A stretch of 57,336 nt of DNA from Agromyces kandeliae. Lineage in GTDB: Bacteria > Actinomycetota > Actinomycetes > Actinomycetales > Microbacteriaceae. The stretch covers positions 1-57,336 of the forward strand of contig NZ_WKJD01000013.1 in NCBI RefSeq assembly GCF_009674665.1, written 5' to 3'. This document shows, one piece after another, positions 22,998 to 29,880 of this stretch. The notes under the pieces are model-generated. The model saw only the letters and a program-made list of their open reading frames with translations. It searched no databases and was not told the origin of the DNA. Each line of letters starts with the position of its first letter. Position 1 is the stretch's first letter. Made by a program: the position numbers and the translations under genes.

Positions 22998-24734
22998 TCA
23001 GCCGAGCGAGCTCACCCTCGCCTCCCACGGCCCGAGCGGCGCGTCGAACGCTCCCGGCGCGTCGGGCAGCGTGTTCGTGAGCAGCGGCAGCGAATCCCGC
23101 CAGCGGTCCGCGAAGCCCTCCGGGAAGGCCGGGGCGTGCTCGGCCGACGAGAGGTTCACCACGACGAGCAGACCGTCCTCGTCGAGCACCCGCTCGAACG
23201 CGAAGATCGCCGGGTGCCCGGCATCCACCCGCACGAACGACCCGTGGGCGACCACGGGTCGTTCGTGTCGGAGCGCGATGAGCTGCCGGTGGTACTCGAA
23301 GACCGAGCCCGGGTCGCCGACCTGGGCGGCCGCGTTGATCGTCGCGTGGTTCGGGTTCACCGCGAGCCACGGGATGCCGCTCGTGAAGCCCGCGTTCGGC
23401 GTGGCATCCCACTGCACCGGCGTGCGCGCGTGGTCGCGGCTCATCAGGCTCAGCCCGTCGAGCGCGTCGGCGACGGCCGTGCCGCTCGCGACGGCCTCGG
23501 CGTACGCGTTCAGCGACTCGACGTCGCGGTACTCGTCGAGGCTCGCGAACGGGGCGTTCGTCATGCCGAGCTCCTGGCCCTGGTAGACGTACGGCGTGCC
23601 GCGCTGCAGGTGCAGCACGGTCGCGAGCGCCGTCGCCGACGAGTACCAGTGCTGCTCGGCATCGCCGAAGCGGCTGACGGAGCGCGGCTGGTCGTGGTTC
23701 TCGAGGTAGAGGCTGTTCCATCCGCGGTCGGCGAGGCCCTCCTGCCACTTCGCGAGGGAGGCCGCGAGCTCACCGGGCGCGAGCGGTCGGGGGTGGAACT
23801 TCGTCGCTCCGTGGTCCAGGCCGACGTGCTCGAAGTGGAAGACCATGTCGACCTCGCGCCGCTCGGGATCGGTGAAGCGGATCGCCTCCTCGATCGTCGC
23901 ACCGGGCGTCTCGCCCACCGTGATGAGGCCTTCGCGTCCATCGAACACCTCGCGGTGCATCTCCTGCAGGAACTCGTGCAGGCGCGGCCCGTTCGTGTAC
24001 GCCGCGCCGCCGTCGCCGAAGCGCCGGCCCGAGCGGACCGGACCGTCGGGCAGGTGCGGGTGCTTCGAGATGAGGTTGATCACGTCCATGCGGAAGCCGT
24101 CGACCCCGCGATTCAGCCACCAGCGCATCATCTCGTAGACCGCGTGCCGCACCTCGGGGTTCTCCCAGTTGAGGTCGGGCTGCTTCACGTCGAACAGGTG
24201 CAGGTAGTACTCGCCGGTCGACCCGTCCCACTCCCAGGTCGAGCCCGAGAAGAATGACTCCCAGTTGGTCGGCTCGGCGCCCGGATCGCCGCCGTGCGTG
24301 CCCTCCCTCGGCGGGCGCCACCAGTACCAGTCGCGCTTCGGGTTCTCGCGGCTCGAACGCGACTCGACGAACCACGGATGCTCGTCCGACGTGTGGTTCA
24401 CGACGAGGTCCATGACGAGGCGGATGCCGCGATCGTGCATCGCAGCGACCAGCGCGTCGAAGTCCGCCAACGTGCCGAAGGTCGGGTCGATGTCGCGGTA
24501 GTCGCTGATGTCGTACCCGTTGTCCGCCTGCGGTGAGCGGTGGATCGGCGAGAGCCACACCACGTCGACGCCGAGGCGTTCCAGGTGGTCGAGTCGCTGC
24601 AGTATCCCGCGGAGGTCGCCGACGCCGTCTCCGTCGGAGTCCTGGAAGCTGCGGGGGTACACCTGGTAGACCACGGCGGACTTCCACCAGTCCGGGGCGG
24701 TCGACGGATGCCTGGGCTCGCGTTCGTTCGCCAT
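22998..24734 (-). CDS. GH13 alpha-glucosidase / oligo-1,6-glucosidase
   Basis: This 578-aa cytosolic (no signal) GH13 enzyme probably belongs to the GH13_31-like subfamily. Conserved regions are in order: VVYQVYPRSFQDSDGDGVGDL, DLVVNHTSDEHPWF (region I), GFRMDVINLI (nucleophile D216), TVGETPG (acid/base E275) and YLENHDQPR (D348). The C-terminal beta-domain is EARVSSLG at the end. It hydrolyses alpha-glucosidic bonds of malto- or isomalto-oligosaccharides, trehalulose or sucrose. The exact specificity is not readable. I chose ATG 24734 because AGGA lies 8 nt upstream. An in-frame ATG 30 nt upstream is less likely. No transporter or regulator gene adjoins it. Confidence 0.93.
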   Translation of the reverse strand: MANEREPRHPSTAPDWWKSAVVYQVYPRSFQDSDGDGVGDLRGILQRLDHLERLGVDVVWLSPIHRSPQADNGYDISDYRDIDPTFGTLADFDALVAAMHDRGIRLVMDLVVNHTSDEHPWFVESRSSRENPKRDWYWWRPPREGTHGGDPGAEPTNWESFFSGSTWEWDGSTGEYYLHLFDVKQPDLNWENPEVRHAVYEMMRWWLNRGVDGFRMDVINLISKHPHLPDGPVRSGRRFGDGGAAYTNGPRLHEFLQEMHREVFDGREGLITVGETPGATIEEAIRFTDPERREVDMVFHFEHVGLDHGATKFHPRPLAPGELAASLAKWQEGLADRGWNSLYLENHDQPRSVSRFGDAEQHWYSSATALATVLHLQRGTPYVYQGQELGMTNAPFASLDEYRDVESLNAYAEAVASGTAVADALDGLSLMSRDHARTPVQWDATPNAGFTSGIPWLAVNPNHATINAAAQVGDPGSVFEYHRQLIALRHERPVVAHGSFVRVDAGHPAIFAFERVLDEDGLLVVVNLSSAEHAPAFPEGFADRWRDSLPLLTNTLPDAPGAFDAPLGPWEARVSSLG

Positions 24735-24835
24735 GACCCGATCCTCGCACCGCGAGCGCGTCACGTCATCCGTCCTTCGACCGAGTCGGCGGACGGGCGG
24801 CGAACGACGGGCCGGCCCGGCCGGCCGGGCACGAC

Positions 24836-24863
24836 GATGCCCCGGGCATGCGCCCGGGGCATC
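24836..24863 (-). terminator. Strong hairpin after the hexapeptide-repeat gene
   Basis: GATGCCCCGGGC (24836-24847) and GCCCGGGGCATC (24852-24863) form a perfect 12-bp stem with loop ATGC. It lies 18 nt past the stop at 24882. Confidence 0.8.
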
Positions 24864-24881
24864 CGCTGCTCGTTTCGCGGC

Positions 24882-25298
24882 TCAGGCAGCGAGGCCGAGG
24901 CGGCGCAGGTCGTCGCCAGACGCCCGGTGCTCCGAACCCTCGGCGACGGTCGCCTCGCGCGGGACGCGCGCGCCGTTCTGCACTCGCGCTCCGGCGCCGA
25001 CGGCCGCGTACGGCCCGACGACGGCGAAGCGTCCGATCACGGCGCCACGGCCGACGCGCGCGTTCACGCCGACCGTCGCGTTCTCCGCGACGATCGCGTC
25101 CTGCTCCACCCAGGCGCCGTGCGACAGGGTCGCGCCCCGCTGCACCTCAGCGCCGGGATCGACGTATGCGGTCGGGTCGACGAACGCCGTCGCATCCACC
25201 TTCGCGGTCGTCGCCACGAGGCCGCGACCGTTGACGTGCTTGCGGTAGCGGCGCAGGATGCCGGCATCGTCTTCGAACTCGACGTAGCTGATGCCCAC
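24882..25298 (-). CDS. Left-handed beta-helix (hexapeptide repeat) protein
   Basis: This protein has 138 aa. After a short lead (VGISYVEFEDDAGILRRYRKHVNGRG) it shows hexad repeats of the LbH fold (ATAFVDPTAYVDPGAEVQRG, ATLSHGAWVEQDAIVAENAT), with the typical small-residue and hydrophobic positions every six residues to about 115. Such proteins are acyltransferases or gamma-carbonic-anhydrase-like proteins. The three zinc His residues of carbonic anhydrases are not evident, so I assign no activity. I chose the GTG at 25298 because GGAGGA sits 3 nt upstream. An in-frame ATG at 25322 is possible but has no ribosome site. Confidence 0.8.
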   Translation of the reverse strand: MGISYVEFEDDAGILRRYRKHVNGRGLVATTAKVDATAFVDPTAYVDPGAEVQRGATLSHGAWVEQDAIVAENATVGVNARVGRGAVIGRFAVVGPYAAVGAGARVQNGARVPREATVAEGSEHRASGDDLRRLGLAA

Positions 25299-25518
25299 TC
25301 GTCCTCCATTCCGTCCGGCCATAGGGGTGCCGGATACAGGTACAACATCCGGGCTGACCGGGGCATTCCCCCAGCCTCCGTGGCAACCCTCCGGATCTCC
25401 ATGGATATCCCTGATCCCCGGCTGGACGCGCCGTCGTAGCGTCGGCCGGGTGCCGTCGAATCGATGCCGGCACGACCGCCCTGCGGGGCGATCCCGTCGT
25501 TCCAGGAAGTCTCCGCCC
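25299..25518. other. 220-bp divergent intergenic region
   Basis: This gap lies between the hexapeptide gene (-) and the glycosyltransferase gene (+). TAGCGT at 25437-25442 is the only -10-like box I can point to, about 76 nt before the + strand ATG. No operator palindrome is evident. Confidence 0.4.
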
Positions 25519-26829
25519 ATGTCCACGTACCTGCTCTGCGCAAGCCCCATCCAGGGCCACGCCGCCCCCGTCATCGCCATCGCCCACGGCCTCGTCGCGC
25601 GCGGCCACGACGTCACCGTGCTCACCGGCTCGCGGTTCCGCGACGCGGTCGAGGCGGCGGGCGCGCGCCATCGTGCACTCACGGGCATCGCCGACTTCGA
25701 CGACCGGGTCATCCAGGACCACCTGCCGGAACGCGACCGGCACCGCGGCATCGCGAAGCTCGAGTACGACGTGCAGCGGATCTTCGTGCGCCCCATGCCC
25801 GAGCAGTTCCGCGCGCTCGGAGCGCTCGTCGCGGAACTCGAACCCGACGCGATCCTCCACGAGGCCGCCTTCACCGGCGTCATCCCGCTGCTGCTCGACG
25901 ACCCCGCCTCGCGCCCGCCGATCATCGGCGTCGGCGTCATCCCGCTCTCGCATCGCAGCGTCGACACCGCGCCGGGCGGGCTCGGCCTCCCGCCCCGCTC
26001 CGACGTCATCGGGCGACTGCGGAACCGGGCCCTCAACGCGTTCGTCGCGAAGGTGGTCTTCCGCAGGACCCAGGCGCTCGCCGATCGCACCGTTCGCGAG
26101 CTCGGCCGGCCGGGCCTCGAGGAGTTCCTGTTCGACTTCACGACGCGGTGCGATCGCTTCCTGCAGCTCTCGCCCGCGGAGTTCGAGTACCCGCGCAGCG
26201 ACCTCAGCCCGAACGTGCGGTTCGCGGGCACCGTCCTGCCGCCGTCGCCCGCGCCGGCCGGACTGCCGGACTGGTGGCACGACCTCGACGGCGAGCGGCC
26301 CGTCGTGCACGTCAGCCAGGGCACGATCGACAACAAGGACTTCACCCGGCTGATCCGCCCGACGCTCGACGCGCTCGCCGATCGTGACGTGCTCGTCGTC
26401 GCCGCCACCGGCGGCCGGCCGGTCGCCGAACTCGGCGAACTGCCCGCGAACGCCCGTGCGGCCGAGTTCCTGCCCTACGACCTGCTGCTGCCCAAGACCG
26501 ACGTCTTCGTGACGAACGCGGGATTCGGCGGCACCCAGTACGCCCTGAGCCACGGCGTCCCGATCGTCGCCGCGGGCGACACGGAGGACAAGCCCGACGT
26601 CGCGATGCGCGTGCAGTGGACGGGAACGGGGCTGTCCCTGCGGACCGGGACCCCGACTTCGCGCGCCGTCGGCACGGCGGTCGACCGCCTGCTCTCCGAG
26701 CCGTCCTTCCGCGAGCGCGCCCGGGCGATGGCGCGCCGCATCGCCGAGGTCGACGGCGTGAGCGTCATCGCCGCCGAGCTCGAGCAGGCGGCGTCGGCAC
26801 GCCGAGCCGCGTCGGCGTCGGCGCGCTGA
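25519..26829 (+). CDS. Glycosyltransferase family 1 (UGT/MGT-like)
   Basis: This 436-aa GT-B fold enzyme has an N-terminal acceptor domain starting LLCASPIQGHAAPVIAIAHGLVARGHDVTVLTG and a C-terminal donor domain. The donor domain has RPVVHVSQGTIDNKDF, FLPYDLLLPKTDVFVTNAGFGGTQYALSHGVPIVAAG (about 318-353) and EDKPDVAMRVQWTGTGL. This is the macrolide/UDP-glucuronosyl type of glycosyltransferase, using an NDP-sugar on a small hydrophobic acceptor. The donor and acceptor cannot be read from sequence. It is a single gene followed by a strong terminator. Confidence 0.92.
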   Translation: MSTYLLCASPIQGHAAPVIAIAHGLVARGHDVTVLTGSRFRDAVEAAGARHRALTGIADFDDRVIQDHLPERDRHRGIAKLEYDVQRIFVRPMPEQFRALGALVAELEPDAILHEAAFTGVIPLLLDDPASRPPIIGVGVIPLSHRSVDTAPGGLGLPPRSDVIGRLRNRALNAFVAKVVFRRTQALADRTVRELGRPGLEEFLFDFTTRCDRFLQLSPAEFEYPRSDLSPNVRFAGTVLPPSPAPAGLPDWWHDLDGERPVVHVSQGTIDNKDFTRLIRPTLDALADRDVLVVAATGGRPVAELGELPANARAAEFLPYDLLLPKTDVFVTNAGFGGTQYALSHGVPIVAAGDTEDKPDVAMRVQWTGTGLSLRTGTPTSRAVGTAVDRLLSEPSFRERARAMARRIAEVDGVSVIAAELEQAASARRAASASAR

Positions 26830-26858
26830 GCCCGGGCTCGCCGCCCGGCCCCGGAACG

Positions 26859-26902
26859 ACCGCGCCCGCGGCATCCGCCCTCGTCGGGGGATGCCGCGGG
26901 CG
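26859..26902. terminator. Strong bidirectional hairpin
   Basis: A 16-bp perfect stem (26859-26874 with 26887-26902, core CGCCCGCGGCATCC and its complement) surrounds a 12-nt loop. It lies between the convergent glycosyltransferase and FKBP genes. The stem is built from the GGATGCC word. Confidence 0.85.
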
Positions 26903-26922
26903 CGGCGCGAGCCGGAGGCGGG

Positions 26923-27879
26923 TCAGCCGTCGGCGCGGGTCTCCGTGATCTCGACGTAGAAGACGAGGGTCTGGCCGCCGAGGCCGTTGGAGGACTCCTC
27001 CTCGCCGTAGCCGAGCGCCGGCGGGATGGTGACGAGCAGCTTCGTGCCGACCGCCTGGCCGACGAGGGACGCGCCGAAGCCCGGGATCACGCCTGAGATC
27101 GAGAACGGCACGGGCGCGTTGCCGAAGCTCTGGTCGAAGACCTCGCCGGTCTCCCACACGACGCCCTGGTAGTCGACGGTCACGACGTCGTCCTCGGTGA
27201 CGACGTCGCCGTCGCCCTCCTCGAGGACCGCCACGAGCAGTTCGTCGGACGGCTCGGCGTCGGGGATCGCCACGGTCGGGACGCCGTCGGCGTCGTACTC
27301 GACGGTCGGCACGTCCTCGGTCCACTCGCCGGGCACGGGCAGCTCGACGAGTTCCTGCACGTCCGTGACGATGACGAGCGTCTCGCCGGGCGCGACGCCG
27401 ATGCCCTCGTTGCCCTCGTCGCCGTAGATGGACGAAGCCGGAGCGACCGTGACGACGCGAGAGCCGACGGGCACGCAGTCGGCGCCCGCGCGGAAGCCGT
27501 CGTAGAGCGTGCCCTCCTCGAGCTCGAGGGTCGCCGGCTGCGAGAAGAGCTGCTCGCCGGTGCTGCCGGAGAACGCGGTGACCTGGGCGCTCACCTGGTC
27601 GCCCGGGGCGGTCGCGTCGCCGTCGCCCTCGATCACGATGGTGCGCTGCAGCTCGTCCGCCTCGAGCGGGGCGTCGAACGTCGCGGTCGGGGTGGCACCG
27701 AAGTCGCCCGAGACCTCGATGGCGTCGCTCTGCTCGCCGGCCTCGACCTCGAGGCAGGCCGCGGCAGCATCCGTCGACGTGGGCTCGGGGGTCTCGCCGC
27801 CGCCGGCGCAACCGGCGAGGAGCAGGGCGGCCACGGATGCGAGTGCGATGGGCGCGCCACGACGCAGGGCACGATTCAT
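26923..27879 (-). CDS. FKBP-type peptidyl-prolyl isomerase lipoprotein
   Basis: This protein has 318 aa. The signal peptide and lipobox LLLAGC (C24) predict a lipoprotein on the outer membrane face. A roughly 185-residue spacer contains one degenerate FKBP-like half. The C-terminal FKBP domain (about 215-315) is VTVDYQGVVWETGEVFDQSFGNAPVPFSISGVIPGF and then KLLVTIPPALGYGEEES and TLVFYVEI. It should catalyse Xaa-Pro isomerisation in folding of exported proteins. It is a single gene, divergent from the methyltransferase gene. Confidence 0.92.
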   Translation of the reverse strand: MNRALRRGAPIALASVAALLLAGCAGGGETPEPTSTDAAAACLEVEAGEQSDAIEVSGDFGATPTATFDAPLEADELQRTIVIEGDGDATAPGDQVSAQVTAFSGSTGEQLFSQPATLELEEGTLYDGFRAGADCVPVGSRVVTVAPASSIYGDEGNEGIGVAPGETLVIVTDVQELVELPVPGEWTEDVPTVEYDADGVPTVAIPDAEPSDELLVAVLEEGDGDVVTEDDVVTVDYQGVVWETGEVFDQSFGNAPVPFSISGVIPGFGASLVGQAVGTKLLVTIPPALGYGEEESSNGLGGQTLVFYVEITETRADG

Positions 27880-27991
27880 GGAGGGTACTCGTTTCAGATT
27901 CGAAAGCAGACGTGAACGTCAAGTCTGCACGGCGGATGTCTCGATTGCCTGAGTCTTCACGAATGCGTGACGCGGCAGTCACAATGTGCAC

Positions 27992-28864
27992 ATGGGGGAA
28001 GTCGGAACCGAGCCCGACGTCGCAGCCGTGTTCACCGAGGCGGCCGCGACGTTCACCGAGCTCGACGAAGTGCTGTGGGATCCGATCTCACGGGCGACGG
28101 TGCTGCGCGCGGCGCCGCGATTCGACGAGCGCGTGCTCGACGCGTGTGCGGGCGCGGGCGCGTCGGCCCTGCCGACCGCGGAACTCGTCGGGCCGGGCGG
28201 GATCGTCGACGCGGTCGACCGGTCCGAGGCGATGCTCGCGGTCCTGCGCGAGCGCGCGGGGGCGCACATGCCGTGGCTGCGGGTGCACGCGGCCGACGCG
28301 TCGACCTGGCCCTACACGGGCTACGACCTCGTGCAGTGCGTGCTCGGGGTGTTCTTCTTCGACGAGGTCGCGACGGGCGTCGAGCACCTCGTGCAGTGCG
28401 CCCGCCCCGGCGGCCGGGTCGCCGTGACGGTGTGGGCGGATGGCGCGTTCGAGCCGCTCCCGGGAGTCCTCGCGTCGGCCCTGCCCGAGGGCGACGCGCG
28501 CGTGCCCGCCTTCGACGAGGACGACCGGCCGGCCATGCCCGGAGCCGGCACCGCGGGCGGGCTCGCGCACTGGCTCGCCGAGCGAGGGCTCGTCGACGTG
28601 CGCGCCGAGGCCGTGCCGCGGCATCTCGACCTCACGCCGGACGTGTCCTGGGCCCTCGTCGTCGGGACCGGGATGCGCGCGATGCTCGGCGACCTCGACG
28701 ACGCGGCGATCGAGGGCGTGCGCGAACGGTACCTCGCGGCGATCGAGGAGCGCGGCGTCGCGTCGGTCGACATCACGACCCTCATCGGGATCGGCCGACG
28801 CCGTGAGGCCACGGTCGAGCCCGTGGTCGAGCGGGCGGTCGAGGGAGCGGTCGAAGAGGGGTAG
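27992..28864 (+). CDS. SAM-dependent methyltransferase (class I)
   Basis: This 290-aa protein has the Rossmann motifs VLDACAGAGASALPTAELVGPGGIVDAVDRS (motifs I and II, 45-75), VHAADASTWPY, YDLVQCVLGVFFF and ARPGGRVAVTVW. These are typical of UbiE/Methyltransf_25 proteins acting on small molecules. The C-terminal repeats of Val-Glu (VEPVVERAVEGAVEEG) look like a low-complexity extension. A GTG six nt upstream is possible. I prefer ATG 27992, with CACAAT 6 nt before it and no Shine-Dalgarno. The substrate is unknown. Confidence 0.85.
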   Translation: MGEVGTEPDVAAVFTEAAATFTELDEVLWDPISRATVLRAAPRFDERVLDACAGAGASALPTAELVGPGGIVDAVDRSEAMLAVLRERAGAHMPWLRVHAADASTWPYTGYDLVQCVLGVFFFDEVATGVEHLVQCARPGGRVAVTVWADGAFEPLPGVLASALPEGDARVPAFDEDDRPAMPGAGTAGGLAHWLAERGLVDVRAEAVPRHLDLTPDVSWALVVGTGMRAMLGDLDDAAIEGVRERYLAAIEERGVASVDITTLIGIGRRREATVEPVVERAVEGAVEEG

Positions 28865-28875
28865 CCGGGCGAGGG

Positions 28876-29751
28876 CTACGCGTCGCCCCCGGGCGACGCC
28901 CCCGTCGCGACCGGACGCTCCGGGTGGTTCGACCACTGGCTGAACGAACCCGGGTACAGCGCCGCCTCGACGCCGGCGATGGCGAGCGCGGCCACCTCGT
29001 GCGCGGCGTTGACGCCCGAGCCGCAGTAGGCCGCGACCGGGTGGTCCTCGTCGACCCCGAGCGAGGCGAAGCGGGCGCGCAGCGCCTCCGCCGGGAGGAA
29101 CCGCCCGTCGCCCGCGACGTTCCCGGCCGCCGGTGCCGACACGGCGCCCGGGATGTGCCCGGCCCTCGGGTCGATCGGCTCGACCTCGCCGCGGTACCGC
29201 TCGCCGGCGCGCGCGTCGAGCAGCACCCCGCCCTCGGAGGCTCCGAGCGCGTCGGCCTCGTCGAGGTCGATCACGGGCATCGCGCCGAACCGCGCGGTCG
29301 CGTCGCCCGGTTCCGGCACGACGTCGCCCTGCTCGAGCGGCAGTCCGGCCGCGCGCCACGCCGCGAGGCCGCCGTCGACGATGCGCGCGTCGCCGAAGCC
29401 CGCGTGTCGCAGGAGCCACCACGCGCGCGCCGCCGACATGCCGGCCGCATCGTCGACGACCACGGCGGTGTCGCCGTCGCGGAGGCCCCAACGACGCATG
29501 GCGCGCTCGAACGCCGCCTCCGAGGGCAGCGGGTGCCGCCCCTCCCCCGTCGCGGAGTGGTCGGCGAGCTCCGCGTCCAGGTCGACGTAGACGGCTCCGG
29601 GAACATGCCCCGCGCGGTATGCGCCGCTCCCGTCGGGCTCGGCGAGCGTCCACCGCACGTCGAGCACCCGCGTGCGGGGCGTCCCGGCGGGCGCGTCGCG
29701 CTCCGCCTCGAGCCGGGCGGCGAGGTCGATCGGATCGATGAGGATCGGCAT
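28876..29751 (-). CDS. Tandem-rhodanese sulfurtransferase
   Basis: This 291-aa protein has two rhodanese domains. The inactive N-terminal one (LIDPIDLAARL, RAGHVPGAVYVDLDAEL, VVVDDAAGMSAARAWWLLRHAG) lacks the Cys. The active C-terminal one carries AAYCGSGVNAAHEVAAL, with the persulfide-forming Cys C243. The CGSGVTA-like loop is closer to 3-mercaptopyruvate/thiosulfate sulfurtransferases than to phosphatases. It transfers sulfane sulfur to thiols or cyanide in the cytosol. It is convergent with the methyltransferase gene, and its stop is a TAG at 28876. Confidence 0.9.
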   Translation of the reverse strand: MPILIDPIDLAARLEAERDAPAGTPRTRVLDVRWTLAEPDGSGAYRAGHVPGAVYVDLDAELADHSATGEGRHPLPSEAAFERAMRRWGLRDGDTAVVVDDAAGMSAARAWWLLRHAGFGDARIVDGGLAAWRAAGLPLEQGDVVPEPGDATARFGAMPVIDLDEADALGASEGGVLLDARAGERYRGEVEPIDPRAGHIPGAVSAPAAGNVAGDGRFLPAEALRARFASLGVDEDHPVAAYCGSGVNAAHEVAALAIAGVEAALYPGSFSQWSNHPERPVATGASPGGDA

Positions 29752-29840
29752 GGGGCCATCCTCGCAGCCCGGCCGCGGAGGGGCATCCGCCCGGCGCCGT
29801 CGCGCTCATGCCGCACCCCGGTCCGACGCCCCGCCTCGCC

Positions 29841-29846
29841 TAGACT
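29841..29846 (+). promoter_or_regulatory. -10-like TAGACT before the mrp operon
   Basis: TAGACT lies 34 nt before the mrpA ATG, with the Shine-Dalgarno GGGGGGAG (29868-29875) between. It is the only plausible promoter box found ahead of the seven-subunit operon. Confidence 0.5.
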
Positions 29847-29880
29847 GGTCGGACGGTCGGCGCATTCGGGGGGAGTACGG

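Noticed and set aside
28861..28879. GTAGCC and GGCTAC short hairpin between convergent genes
   Set aside because: The 6-bp stem overlaps the end of the sulfurtransferase gene and is too weak to call as a terminator.
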